A stretch of DNA of 64,000 nucleotides from Streptomyces himalayensis subsp. himalayensis (GTDB lineage Bacteria > Actinomycetota > Actinomycetes > Streptomycetales > Streptomycetaceae): contig NZ_JACEHE010000009.1 in NCBI RefSeq assembly GCF_013778455.1, positions 124,001 through 188,000 of the forward strand, written 5' to 3'. Under the pieces are notes generated by a model. That model saw only the letters and a program-made list of their open reading frames with translations, was not told the origin of the DNA and did no database searches. A program made the position numbers and the translations under genes. Numbering within the stretch: the stretch's first letter is position 1; every line of letters begins with the position of its first letter. Positions 16,777 to 25,977 of this stretch are shown piece by piece.

Positions 16777-18315
16777 ATGGATCACACACAGGCCCCGGTA
16801 CTGGAGGCCCTCCACCGCTATCACCAGCAGGGCGAGCTGGCCTTCACACCACCGGGACACAAGCAGGCACGCGGGGCGGACCCCGCGGCTCGGGAGGTAC
16901 TGGGGGACGCGGTGTTCCACTCGGACGTCCTCGCCTCCGGCGGCCTCGACGACCGGCGTACCAGCGGCGACGTCCTGCGCCGTGCCGAGCGGCTGATGGC
17001 GGATGCCGTCCATGCCGAGCACACGTTCTTCACCACCTGCGGCAGTTCCCTGTCCGTGAAGGCGGCGATGCTGGCGGTGGCGGGCCCGCACGAGAAGCTG
17101 CTGGTCGGGCGGGACGCGCACAAGTCGGTGATCTCCGGGCTGATCCTCTCCGGCATCGAACCCGTGTGGGTCGACCCGCAGTGGGACACCCGGATGCGAC
17201 TGGCCCACGCTCCCTCACCCGAGGCCTTCGAAGGCGCGTTCCGCCGTCATCCCGACGCGCAGGGCGCGCTGGTGACCAGTCCCACGCCGTACGGAAGCTG
17301 CGCGGACCTCGAGGGGATCGCCGAGGTGTGCCACGCACGCTCGGTGCCCTTGATCGTGGACGAGGCGTGGGGCGCGCATCTGCCGTTCCATCCGGACCTG
17401 CCCTCCTGGGCGATGGACGCGGGCGCCGACGTCTGCGTCACCAGCATCCACAAGATGGGCAGCGGTCTTGAGCAGGGCTCGGTCTTCCATCTGCAAGGGG
17501 ACCTGATCGATCGGTCGCACCTGAAGTCACGGGCCGATCTGTTCGGCACGACCAGCCCTTCCGTACTGATCTTCGCCGGGCTCGACGCCTGGCGTCGGCA
17601 GATGGTGCTGCACGGCGAGGACCTTCTGGAGAGCGCCCTCAGACTGGCTCGCGAGGTGCGTGCCGGCATCGAGGCGGTTTCCGGCCTGCACGTGCTCGAC
17701 GAGCACGACTTCGTCGGCCGCGGCCTGGCGGCGGACATCGACATCTTTCCCGTGGTCATCGACGTGACCGGGCTGGGCACGAGCGGCTATCACGCGGGCG
17801 ACTGGCTGCGCGCCCGGCGAGGCATGGACATGCACATCGTGGACCACCGGCGCATCAGTGCCCAGCTCACCCATGCGGACTCGACGGCCACCACCGCGCC
17901 GCTGCTCAGCGCTCTGCACGACCTCGCCGATCACGCGGGTGAACTCGCGGGTGCACCATTCGTCGAGGTGCCGAGCGGCGAGAACATGCGCATGGAGCAG
18001 ACGTGCCTGCCACGCGACGCGTACTTCGGTGAGGTGGAAGACGTGCCCGTGGAGCAGGCCGCCGGGCGCGTCGCAGCCGAGATGCTCACCCCCTACCCTC
18101 CGGGCATCCCGGCAGCGCTGCCCGGGGAGCGCCTCACCGACCCCGTCCTGCGCTATCTGCGGACCGGTGTCGAAGCCGGGATGCATCTCCCCGACGCGGC
18201 GGATCCGGCGCTGGACACCGTGCGGGTCCGGGCGGTCCGGACCGGCGACAGCACGGACATGGGCATGGGCACAGGCGGAGGCCCAGACACGGGCATGGGC
18301 ACGGGCACGGGATGA
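16777..18315 (+). CDS. PLP-dependent Orn/Lys/Arg decarboxylase family enzyme
   Basis: 512 residues, fold type I. The PLP Lys is Lys226 in SIHKMGSG; the cofactor Asp is Asp195 in IVDEAWGAH; the N-terminal FTPPGHKQ and HTFFTTCGSS motifs fit the major domain. Family members decarboxylate lysine, ornithine or arginine to polyamine precursors. The C-terminus ends in a Gly/Met/Thr low-complexity tail (GMGTG repeats). GAGGAA lies 10 nt before the ATG. The methyltransferase/CDGSH/oxidase operon starts 128 bp downstream on the same strand, so a shared pathway is possible. Confidence 0.88.
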   Translation: MDHTQAPVLEALHRYHQQGELAFTPPGHKQARGADPAAREVLGDAVFHSDVLASGGLDDRRTSGDVLRRAERLMADAVHAEHTFFTTCGSSLSVKAAMLAVAGPHEKLLVGRDAHKSVISGLILSGIEPVWVDPQWDTRMRLAHAPSPEAFEGAFRRHPDAQGALVTSPTPYGSCADLEGIAEVCHARSVPLIVDEAWGAHLPFHPDLPSWAMDAGADVCVTSIHKMGSGLEQGSVFHLQGDLIDRSHLKSRADLFGTTSPSVLIFAGLDAWRRQMVLHGEDLLESALRLAREVRAGIEAVSGLHVLDEHDFVGRGLAADIDIFPVVIDVTGLGTSGYHAGDWLRARRGMDMHIVDHRRISAQLTHADSTATTAPLLSALHDLADHAGELAGAPFVEVPSGENMRMEQTCLPRDAYFGEVEDVPVEQAAGRVAAEMLTPYPPGIPAALPGERLTDPVLRYLRTGVEAGMHLPDAADPALDTVRVRAVRTGDSTDMGMGTGGGPDTGMGTGTG

Positions 18316-18443
18316 GGTCCTCCGGAAGCGCTCTCGGCCACACGCTCTCTGCCACCACGGCCGCACGTGTGGGCCACAGCCAGTGGGGCACCCGCAGCCC
18401 GACGGAACCGAGTGTGCGGTGTGCCGCGTGACGGAGGTGTCGC

Positions 18444-19130
18444 ATGACCACGGCAGCAGCCGTGAGGCTGCCCGGAATGGACCATGTCCTTACGCTGCCG
18501 GGGGTGTACACGCCGCAGTACGACACATACCTGCTGGCCGAGTCCCTGCGTCGGGAAGCTGTCGGAGCGGGCACGGACGTGCTGGACGTGGGGACCGGAA
18601 GCGGAGCACTGGCCCTGTACGCCGCGCGCCTGGGCGCCCGGGTCACCGCGACGGACATCGCACGACGGGCCGTGCTGACAGCCCGGCTGAACGCCCTGCT
18701 GGCCGGGCGCCACATCGCCGTACACCGAGGAGACCTGCTGGAGCCGGTGCACGGCCGGTCGTACGACATCGTCCTCAGCAACCCTCCCTATGTGCCCACA
18801 CCTCCCGGCTCCCCGCCTCGGAACCGCGCGGCCCGCTCATGGGACGCCGGTCCCGACGGTCGGGCGTTCGTGGACCGCATCTGCGACACGGCGCCGTCCC
18901 TGCTGCGCCCTGACGGCGTGCTGCTCCTCGTGCACTCCGCCCTGTGCGGGACCGAGGCCACCCTCAAGCGCCTGGCCGACGCCGGGCTGTGGGCCACGGT
19001 CACCGACCGGGCATTCGTCCCCTTCGGGCCGGTCGTCCGCTCCCGGCTGTCGTGGCTTCGCTCGCGCGGCCTGCTGGACCCCAACGACGAGCAGGAAGAA
19101 CTTGTGGTCGTCCGTGCCGAACACATCTGA
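18444..19130 (+). CDS. HemK/Mtq2-like class I methyltransferase
   Basis: 228 residues. SAM loop DVGTGSGALALYAARLGA, acidic ATDIARRAV strand, and the N-PP-Y motif in LSNPPYVPTP that marks N-methylation of Gln amides or other planar nitrogen. It has the short single-domain form of Mtq2 rather than the long PrmC. GGAGG lies 6 nt before the ATG. The next gene starts inside its 3' end, so expression is coupled. The protein or metabolite it methylates is unknown. Confidence 0.85.
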   Translation: MTTAAAVRLPGMDHVLTLPGVYTPQYDTYLLAESLRREAVGAGTDVLDVGTGSGALALYAARLGARVTATDIARRAVLTARLNALLAGRHIAVHRGDLLEPVHGRSYDIVLSNPPYVPTPPGSPPRNRAARSWDAGPDGRAFVDRICDTAPSLLRPDGVLLLVHSALCGTEATLKRLADAGLWATVTDRAFVPFGPVVRSRLSWLRSRGLLDPNDEQEELVVVRAEHI

Positions 19131-19455
19131 CCGCCCCCGCCGCGTCACCATCGACCGCGACGGGCCCCTCGTGGTGGAGGGACCCGTGGAGGTCGTCATG
19201 GAGGACGGCAGCGTGGTGACCTCACACCGGTTCGCCGTAGCCCTCTGCACGTGCCGGCGCAGCCGTACGTATCCGTGGTGCGACACCAGCCACCGCCGCC
19301 GCGTCAGGGCCGGACCGCAATCGCACGGCCCGGGCTCGAGGCGGAGCGATGCGGCGGGCACGGGCAATGCCGAAGACCCGCAGGACACGGAAGTCGCGGA
19401 GGGCGCGCACGACGACGCGGAGGACCCGGCGGACGCGAACGGAGCCGCAGAATGA
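19114..19455 (+). CDS. CDGSH-type [2Fe-2S] protein
   Basis: 113 residues from a GTG inside the preceding gene. Cluster ligands Cys45, Cys47, Cys56 and His60 (LCTCRRSRTYPWCDTSH) have the exact 2/9/4 spacing of mitoNEET-type sites, although CDG is CDT here. The first 40 residues form a beta-rich lead-in (PLVVEGPVEVVMEDG). The last 40 are acidic and disordered. The start is set by overlap and frame; its ribosome site is a distant GGAAGAA. It overlaps the next gene by ATGA and is a likely electron carrier or redox sensor for it. Confidence 0.85.
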   Translation: MPNTSDRPRRVTIDRDGPLVVEGPVEVVMEDGSVVTSHRFAVALCTCRRSRTYPWCDTSHRRRVRAGPQSHGPGSRRSDAAGTGNAEDPQDTEVAEGAHDDAEDPADANGAAE

Positions 19456-20537
19456 CCACCTCCCAGGAAGGCCGCCCAGTGATCTCGGCCCGGGAAGAAC
19501 GGCGCAGGCACGTGCAGTCATTGCGTCGGCGGCCCGCCGGTACCGTGCTTCCGCAGCCGCGCGGCGCTCTGTCCTCCTCCGTGATCCCGGCACTGCAAGG
19601 CGCCGCGCATCCCCTGCCGGGGCACGCGGACGTCGCCCGCGCCGACCCGTACGGCGAGGATCTTCATCTGGCCCTCTACGTCCTCTACGAAATGCATTAC
19701 AGGGGGTTCGAGGGAGTCGACGACCATCTCGAGTGGAACGCCGGTCTGCTGGGTCTGCGCGGCATCCTGGAGGACCGCTTCCTCACCGCGCTGCGAAGGG
19801 ACACCCCTCATGGCCGGGGCGTGGACGACGCGCTCGCGGATCTGCTCGTCGAACCGATCGGCGACGACGGCACCAGCGTCACCCACTTTCTCAGGAACCA
19901 GGGCCAGTTGTGGCACCTGCGGGAGTACGCAGCCGTGCGTTCGCTCTATCACCTCAAGGAGGCCGACCCGCATGCCTGGGTCATCCCGCGGCTGCGCGGC
20001 CGTGCCAAGGCCGCCATGGCGGCCGTCGAGTACGACGAGTTCGGCGCCGGTCACGCGGAGGACATGCACGCCCGTCTCTTCGCCGATCTGATGGCGGACC
20101 TGGGGCTGGACACGACCTACGGCCACTACGTCGACGTCGCACCCGCCGAGGCGCTGGCCACCGTCAACCTCATGTCGCTGTTCGGGCTGCACCGGGTCCT
20201 CCGCGGCGCTCTGGTCGGGCACTTCGCGTTCGTGGAGGTGACGTCGTCGCCCGGTTCACGGCGCCTCGCCGAGGCCATGCGCCGTACGGGCGCGGGTCCC
20301 GCCGCGGAACGCTTCTACGCCGAACACGTGGAGGCCGACGCCGTGCACGAACAGGTGGTCCGCCATGACGTCATCGGCGGCCTGCTCGACGACGAGCCCA
20401 CACTCGCTCCCGACGTGGCCTTCGGCATCGACGCCACGGGCCTGCTCGAGGACCGGCTCGGGCACCGGCTTCTCGAGGCATGGCACGACAACCGCACCGC
20501 CCTGCGCACCCCGCTCCCGGACGGCCCGTCCTCGTGA
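19452..20537 (+). CDS. Haem-oxygenase-like di-iron oxidase (iron-containing redox enzyme family)
   Basis: 361 residues, all-helical. Candidate iron ligands are Glu170, Glu196, His206, then His292, Asp296 and His299 in EHVEADAVH (H-x3-D-x2-H). This set and spacing are what I recall for SznF-type di-iron N-oxygenases; alignment is needed to confirm. Other family members include UndA and BesC, which break C-C bonds or oxidise amines. The ATG overlaps the CDGSH stop, so the two are made together. The substrate is unknown; the upstream decarboxylase hints at an amine. Confidence 0.8.
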   Translation: MTTSQEGRPVISAREERRRHVQSLRRRPAGTVLPQPRGALSSSVIPALQGAAHPLPGHADVARADPYGEDLHLALYVLYEMHYRGFEGVDDHLEWNAGLLGLRGILEDRFLTALRRDTPHGRGVDDALADLLVEPIGDDGTSVTHFLRNQGQLWHLREYAAVRSLYHLKEADPHAWVIPRLRGRAKAAMAAVEYDEFGAGHAEDMHARLFADLMADLGLDTTYGHYVDVAPAEALATVNLMSLFGLHRVLRGALVGHFAFVEVTSSPGSRRLAEAMRRTGAGPAAERFYAEHVEADAVHEQVVRHDVIGGLLDDEPTLAPDVAFGIDATGLLEDRLGHRLLEAWHDNRTALRTPLPDGPSS

Positions 20538-20621
20538 ATCCGTCTCCTGCCTTCTGTCGATCCGCCTCCTCGAGGATGATGGGACGTCAGCGACAGACGA
20601 TGCGAACGACGGGAGCGTTCT

Positions 20622-21068
20622 GTGCCTCTTGAGGGCGAGTACGAGCCGAGCCCGACCCAGTGGGCCCGTGAGCAGGTCGGGCTCTACGAGAGCTCCGGCG
20701 GCACCGAGGGCACGACGATGCGCGGCAAGCCCGTGATCGTCCTGACGACCCGCGGCGCCAGGACCGGAAAGATCCGGAAGACCCCGCTGATGCGGGTGGA
20801 GCACGACGGCACCTATGCCGTGGTCGCCTCACTGGGCGGCGCCCCCAAGCACCCGGTCTGGTACCACAACATCGTGGCCGACCCCAGGGTCGAGCTCCAG
20901 GACGGCCCGGTGCGCCAGGACATGACGGCGCGTGAGGTCACGGGCAAGGAGAAGGCCGTGTGGTGGGAGCGCGCGGTCGAGGCGTGGCCCGACTATGCCG
21001 AGTACCAGAAGAAGACCGACCGGGTGATCCCGGTCTTCGTGCTGGAGCCGGCGGCAGAGGATCACTGA
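20622..21068 (+). CDS. F420H2-dependent nitroreductase/quinone reductase (Ddn family)
   Basis: 148 residues, split-barrel fold. Visible family marks: [29 protein letters not shown] and [15 protein letters not shown]. Ddn-type enzymes use reduced deazaflavin F420 to reduce quinones or nitro compounds. GTG start with GGGAG upstream. Its stop overlaps the stop of the convergent phosphoesterase gene by a few bases. Confidence 0.92.
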   Translation: MPLEGEYEPSPTQWAREQVGLYESSGGTEGTTMRGKPVIVLTTRGARTGKIRKTPLMRVEHDGTYAVVASLGGAPKHPVWYHNIVADPRVELQDGPVRQDMTAREVTGKEKAVWWERAVEAWPDYAEYQKKTDRVIPVFVLEPAAEDH

Positions 21069-21628
21069 GCGGGCGGCGCCGGCCGCCGCGTGACGGGAGG
21101 GCGGCGAGTCGCTTCCTCGGCACGGGGCGGCAAGCGGTGCAGCCGCACGTCGGTCAGCCGGCCCTCCTCCACGACAGCGGTCATGTACGTGCAGTGGGGC
21201 TGGCGCCGCCGGTCCGTGGGCGAACCCGGGTTCAGCAGCCGCAGGCCGCCGGGCGCCGTGGTGTCCCAGGGGATATGGCTGTGGCCGAACACCAGGACGT
21301 CCAGGTCGGGGAACCGCTCACTGCAGCGGCGCTCCCGGCCCTGGGCCGAGCCGGTCTCGTGGACGACTCCGAAGCGCAGCCCGGCGAGCTCCGCCCGGGC
21401 CACCTCGGGCAGCCGCGCCCGCAGCTCGGGCCCGTCATTGTTGCCGTACACGCCGATGACCCGCCGTGCGCGGCTCTCCAGCAGGTCCAGGGTGTCCGTG
21501 TCCACCCAGTCACCGGCGTGGATCACCACGTCGGCGAGCGGAACTTCCTCGAGGAGTTCCGGAGGTAGTTCCCTGGCCCGGCGGGGCAGATGCGTGTCGG
21601 ACATCAGCAGCAGGCGCACGCCCTCCAC
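21062..21628 (-). CDS. Metallophosphoesterase, YfcE/MJ0936 family
   Basis: About 188 residues. Metal motifs in order: [55 protein letters not shown]. These small enzymes hydrolyse phosphodiesters with two metals. Start taken at the GTG at 21628 (GGCGG 5 nt upstream); GTG at 21619 begins right at the conserved first strand and is equally possible. Confidence 0.88.
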   Translation of the reverse strand: MEGVRLLLMSDTHLPRRARELPPELLEEVPLADVVIHAGDWVDTDTLDLLESRARRVIGVYGNNDGPELRARLPEVARAELAGLRFGVVHETGSAQGRERRCSERFPDLDVLVFGHSHIPWDTTAPGGLRLLNPGSPTDRRRQPHCTYMTAVVEEGRLTDVRLHRLPPRAEEATRRPPVTRRPAPPAQ

Positions 21629-21701
21629 CGTATCCGCCGTCCTGCCGCCTGTGGCGCCGGGGAACACGATGGACACGACGGCACCACAGCCGGCGGGGTC
21701 A

Positions 21702-21968
21702 TCACCCGGTGGGACCGGTGGGACAGGTGTAGTTGAAGTCCGGATCAAGCTGCTGCGCCCATTCGACCCAGGCGTTGCACATCTCGATCGCCGCTTCGAT
21801 CGGCCAGTCGTAGAGGTCCTCGGGCCAGTCGATCCCGGGGACGTTGATCACGATTCCCGGGATGTCGACGTCAACGTCGGTGTGGTTGTCGGCAACTGCG
21901 GCGCCTGCGCCGCCGAAGAGCGCGCCGACGGCCAGGACGGCCGCAGCGACCGTGGTACGGATCCGCAT
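21702..21968 (-). CDS. Small secreted protein
   Basis: 88 residues. A signal peptide is clear: RIRTT, a hydrophobic run, and cleavage near AAVADN. The mature 60 residues are acidic and Trp-rich with two Cys (MCNAW, YTCPT) that could form one disulfide. GGGAGA lies 5 nt before the ATG. No family recognised. A decayed tandem repeat lies upstream, covering part of its promoter region. Confidence 0.7.
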   Translation of the reverse strand: MRIRTTVAAAVLAVGALFGGAGAAVADNHTDVDVDIPGIVINVPGIDWPEDLYDWPIEAAIEMCNAWVEWAQQLDPDFNYTCPTGPTG

Positions 21969-22041
21969 GTGAATCTCCCGTGGTCGGAGGGGGAATGTGC
22001 GGATCCATACGACAGCAGTAGCTGCGCGGTACAGCCGTGTT

Positions 22042-22146
22042 GATCCACGCGTGGGCATGGCGCTGAGGGCCAGGTGGACCACACGGGGGCATGGCACTGA
22101 CGGCCACGTGGATCGGGGGCCTTGTCCCGAGGGCCAGTCGGACCAC
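22042..22146. repeat. Decayed tandem repeat, about 35 bp x 3
   Basis: Copies begin at 22042, 22077 and 22111 with a partial fourth. The shared core is GGCATGGC-CTGA-GGCCA-GTGGA. It lies between two genes on the minus strand. Confidence 0.7.
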
Positions 22147-22161
22147 AGCGGCGACGGGGCG

Positions 22162-24774
22162 TCAGCCCACGTCGATCTCGCACCACACCTGTTTGCCGCC
22201 GCCGGCCGGTACGGTGCCCCAGGCCGTCGACATGGCCTCGACGAGGAGGACGCCGCGTCCGCCAGTGGCCTCCCAGCCGATGTTCGCGGGCTTGACCGGA
22301 GTACGCGGTGAGGCGTCGGCGACCGCGACGCGCAGCCGGTCGTCGATCCGCGAGAGGTCGAGCCGTACCGGGCCGTCGGTGTGCACCAGGGCGTTGGTGA
22401 CCAGTTCGGACACGACCAGCAGCACCGTGTCGGTCTCACGTGTCACCCTCCATGAGCGCAGGGTGCGCCTGGTGAAGCGGCGCGCGTGGCGGACCGCTTC
22501 CGGGACGCGCCACACCGTCCAGGTCTCGCGGGCGGGCCGCACGGCCATGCCGTCGTAGCGCATCAGCAGCAACGCCACGTCGTCGCCCCGGTGCGCGTTG
22601 TCGAGCAGCGCGTCCGCCATGAGGCCCAGGTCGTCCTGGTCCGCGGCGGACAGTGCGACGCTCAGCCGGCGCATACCCTCGTCGAACTCCAGGTCCGCGG
22701 ACTCGACCAGTCCGTCCGTGGTGAGTGCCAGGAGTGTGCCGGGCCCGAGCCGCAGTGGCGTCATGCGGAACTCGGCCTCGGTGATCACACCGAGCGGCGG
22801 CCCGCCCTCGGCCTCCACCACCTCGGTGGACCCGTCCGGGTGGCGCAGCAGCGGTGGCAGATGACCCGCCCGTACGCACCATCCCGTGCCGTCCTCCATG
22901 TCGACGTCGACGTAGGAGCAGGTGGCGAAGAGGTCGGTCTCCATGCCCATGAGCAGGCGGTTGGCGTGGGAGACGACGACGTCCGGGGGGTGCCCTTCGA
23001 CGGCGTAGGCGCGCAGGGCCGTCCGCATCTGGCCCATGACGGTCGCGGCTCCGGCGTTGTGTCCCTGAACGTCGCCGATCACCAGTGCGACGTGGTTGTC
23101 CGGCAGCGGGATCACGTCGTACCAGTCCCCGCCCACCTCCAGGCCCGCCGTCGCCGGGAGATAGCGCGCGACAGCCTCGCCGCCCGGCAGGGTCGGCAGC
23201 CTGCGCGGCAGCAGGGTCCGTTGCAGCATGCCGACGAGCTCGTGCTCGGCGTCGAAGGCGCGGACCCGCATCAGCGCCTGCCCCGCGAGACCCGCGACCG
23301 CGGTGAGCAGGGCGCGCTCGTCGGCGCCGAAGTCGTGCGGGGTGTCCCAGCCGATCAGACAGACGCCCACCATACGGTCGCCGGCCGGCAGCGGCAGAAC
23401 TACGAGTCCGCCGCGTCCCACCTCGGCGAGCGGCGGCTCCAGCTCGGTCCCGGCCGGCCAGACCGCGGCGCGTCCCTCACGGAGCGCCGCCGCGAGCGTG
23501 GGCATGGCGCGCACCGGGGCGTCCGGCCACTCGGAGCGCCACTCGCTGCGCCACACCTCGGGCCAGGCCTCGGGCTCGGGGGGATCCAGGACGGTGACCA
23601 CCAGCCGGTCGCCTTCCAGCTCCGCAAGCGCCATCCGGTCGGCCTCCATCGGTGCCCGCAGGGCCGCCACGACCGCCTGGCTGACCTCGCGGACGGTGGT
23701 CGCCGTGGCGAGCACGGCGGCCAGCCGCTGCACGCGGGCGACGTCGTTGACCTGGGTCCTCAGGTCGGAGGCGTCGACGACGGTGCCGAACAGCCGGGCC
23801 GGACGGCCGTCTCCCGCCGACAGAAGCTGCCCGCGCAGGCGCAGCCACCGCTGCGTGCCGGAGGGCTGCCGGATGCGGAACTCCAGCTCACGGTCGCCGA
23901 TGGCCATGTGGTTCGCTTCGACCACGGACATCAGGGTGGGCAGGTCCTCCGGCACGGTCAGCGCCAGCAGCGTCTCCACCTTCCCGTCGAACTCCGCCGG
24001 GACCAGCCCGAAAAGCTCGAGCACCTGTTCGTCCACGTCGATGCGCCCGGTGTCCATGGCCAGGCTGAAGGAGCTGGCCCGCCCGTCGCCTGCCGCGCGC
24101 GCGTCGGACGGATGCGCGGCGGCCACGCCGGTACGCGCGGTGGGGGCCTCGGACGGGGAGCGGGACAGGTCCGGGACCGGCGAGGCGGGCGCGTGCGGGG
24201 GCGCGGACTGCGACGGGAGGTGCGAGGGCGCCGGAAGCGGGGACCTCGACGAGACCGTGGGCGCGGGCAGGTGCGGAGACGGGGTGAGGCCCTTGACCGC
24301 CGCGGTGAACAGCTCCAGGCACCGCCGCTCCTCGGCGTCGAAGCCGTCGGTGCTCTCTGTCACAGCGAGCAGGCAGCCCGCGGTCCGCCTGCCCTCCCCC
24401 AGCGGCAGGACGGCCAACGAGAAGTCATCACCGGGCACGTACTGGGCATGGACGGCGTCGGCGAGCTCCTCGGGGGTCAGCCACAACGGCCCACCGGAAC
24501 GGTGCGCTGCCGCGACCGGGGAAGATCCCGAGACGGGGTAGACCTCCCGCAGCCCGTACAGGGCCCGTGGCACACCGGCTGACTCGAGGAGCCGCAGTTC
24601 GCCGGCCGTCCCGTCGGGTGCGTAGACGGCCACCAGTGTCGCCCCGGAGAAGACGAGGGCCTGCTCGACAAGGGAGCGGAGCCGCTCTCGGGGACCGGTG
24701 TCGGCGGGGAGTGCCTTGAGGGCGAGTTCGGCACGGAGTGTCCGCGATCGGCGGTCCGCTGCACCCTCACTCAC
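22162..24774 (-). CDS. GAF-PAS-GAF-SpoIIE phosphatase with C-terminal HATPase
   Basis: About 870 residues. Domains in order: GAF (about 20-150), Pro/Ser-rich linker, PAS (about 235-345), GAF (about 355-510), PP2C/SpoIIE (about 535-725, metal motifs GGDWYD, IGDVQGHN, TTDGLVE, RGDDVALLL intact) and HATPase_c (about 735-870, SELVTNALVHTD, GGRGVLLVEAMS). This switch protein can both dephosphorylate an anti-anti-sigma factor and phosphorylate it or bind a sigma factor. GTG at 24774 or 24777 is the likely start; the ribosome site is weak. It is alone on its strand. Confidence 0.92.
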   Translation of the reverse strand: MSEGAADRRSRTLRAELALKALPADTGPRERLRSLVEQALVFSGATLVAVYAPDGTAGELRLLESAGVPRALYGLREVYPVSGSSPVAAAHRSGGPLWLTPEELADAVHAQYVPGDDFSLAVLPLGEGRRTAGCLLAVTESTDGFDAEERRCLELFTAAVKGLTPSPHLPAPTVSSRSPLPAPSHLPSQSAPPHAPASPVPDLSRSPSEAPTARTGVAAAHPSDARAAGDGRASSFSLAMDTGRIDVDEQVLELFGLVPAEFDGKVETLLALTVPEDLPTLMSVVEANHMAIGDRELEFRIRQPSGTQRWLRLRGQLLSAGDGRPARLFGTVVDASDLRTQVNDVARVQRLAAVLATATTVREVSQAVVAALRAPMEADRMALAELEGDRLVVTVLDPPEPEAWPEVWRSEWRSEWPDAPVRAMPTLAAALREGRAAVWPAGTELEPPLAEVGRGGLVVLPLPAGDRMVGVCLIGWDTPHDFGADERALLTAVAGLAGQALMRVRAFDAEHELVGMLQRTLLPRRLPTLPGGEAVARYLPATAGLEVGGDWYDVIPLPDNHVALVIGDVQGHNAGAATVMGQMRTALRAYAVEGHPPDVVVSHANRLLMGMETDLFATCSYVDVDMEDGTGWCVRAGHLPPLLRHPDGSTEVVEAEGGPPLGVITEAEFRMTPLRLGPGTLLALTTDGLVESADLEFDEGMRRLSVALSAADQDDLGLMADALLDNAHRGDDVALLLMRYDGMAVRPARETWTVWRVPEAVRHARRFTRRTLRSWRVTRETDTVLLVVSELVTNALVHTDGPVRLDLSRIDDRLRVAVADASPRTPVKPANIGWEATGGRGVLLVEAMSTAWGTVPAGGGKQVWCEIDVG

Positions 24775-24891
24775 CACGTCCGCAATTACAGCGCTTCTGG
24801 ACGAGTTACGCAGCCCTTGTGACCACTTCTCGAACACTCTGAGTCGCCGATCGCATCGGAGGCGCAAAGAGTCGCCAAGGCCGCCGACCGG

Positions 24892-25911
24892 TCAGTCCGC
24901 GACCAGCACGCCGACGCCTGTGATGCGCCCATGGGCGAGGTCCGCCAGCGCCTGGTCGGCCTCCCCCATGGAGTAGCGGGCCATCCGGACGCTGGGCCGC
25001 AGCCGCGCCGCCTCCGCGATGAAGGCGCGCCCGTCCTCGCGTGTGTTGGCGGTGACGCTGCGGAGGGTGCGTTCCTGGTACAGGTGGCGCCCGTAGTCGA
25101 GCCCGGGCACCGCGGTCAGATGGATGCCCGCCACCGCAAGAGTCCCGCCCCGGTCGAGCGCCGTGAGCGCGGCGGGCACGAGGCCGCCGGCCGGTGCGAA
25201 CAGGATGGCGGAGTCCAGCGGCTCCGGGGGGCCGTCCGGCGCGGCCGACGCGGCCCCCAGCTCCAGCGCGAGTTGCTGGGCCTCGGCGGATCGCGTGACC
25301 ACGTGCACGGTGGCTCCGCGGGCGATCGCGAGCTGGGCCGTCAGATGGGCGGAGGCACCGAAGCCGTAGATCCCGAGCCGCCCGCCCGTCGGCAGATCGG
25401 CCCGCAGCAGTGCGCGGTAGCCGATGATTCCCGCGCAGAGCAGGGGTGCGGCTTCCTCGTCCGTCCATCCCTGCGGCAGCTCGTACACGTACCGGGCGTC
25501 GACGACGGTGTGTCCGGCGTAGCCGCCGTGAATGTCCCAGCCGGTGTAGCGAGAACGGGGGCAGAGGTTCTCCCGCCCCGAGCGGCAGTACCGGCAGTCC
25601 CCGCAGGTCTCGGCCAGCCAGGCTGCCCCCACCCGGTCTCCGGCGCCCACCCCTTCCACGGCCGATCCAGCGGCGACGACCCGTCCGACCACCTCGTGGC
25701 CCGGCGTGCACTGCGGCGTCCGCGGCGCGAGGTCGCCTTCCGCCAGGTGCAGATCGGTACGGCACACACCGCACGCCTGGACCTCCAGCAGCAGTTCGTA
25801 GGGGCCGGGCGCCGGTATGTCCCGCTCGACGCGGCGCAGGGGGCCGTCGTCGACGGGCCCGGGCCGGTCGACCACCCAGGCGGAGGTGGTCAGCACACGC
25901 CGCGGTGCCAT
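24892..25911 (-). CDS. Zinc-binding alcohol dehydrogenase
   Basis: 339 residues, medium-chain dehydrogenase fold. Catalytic Zn: Cys in [11 protein letters not shown] and the GHEVVGRV His-Glu; structural Zn: four Cys in [15 protein letters not shown]. The Rossmann loop [10 protein letters not shown] carries GxGxxA. The [13 protein letters not shown] segment is typical of the AdhA/propanol-preferring group. GGAGG directly precedes the ATG (3-nt spacing). It is alone between two genes of the same strand and has no obvious pathway partner. Confidence 0.92.
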   Translation of the reverse strand: MAPRRVLTTSAWVVDRPGPVDDGPLRRVERDIPAPGPYELLLEVQACGVCRTDLHLAEGDLAPRTPQCTPGHEVVGRVVAAGSAVEGVGAGDRVGAAWLAETCGDCRYCRSGRENLCPRSRYTGWDIHGGYAGHTVVDARYVYELPQGWTDEEAAPLLCAGIIGYRALLRADLPTGGRLGIYGFGASAHLTAQLAIARGATVHVVTRSAEAQQLALELGAASAAPDGPPEPLDSAILFAPAGGLVPAALTALDRGGTLAVAGIHLTAVPGLDYGRHLYQERTLRSVTANTREDGRAFIAEAARLRPSVRMARYSMGEADQALADLAHGRITGVGVLVAD

Positions 25912-25977
25912 GCCTCCATCATGTCTCCCGTTCCCGCGTCCACCACCCCTCAGGTTCGTCGCCCACCACTCCGGATC

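Noticed and set aside
22486-24582. 698-codon plus-strand frame opposite the GAF/PAS/SpoIIE gene
   Set aside because: Shadow of a clear multi-domain gene; no family features.
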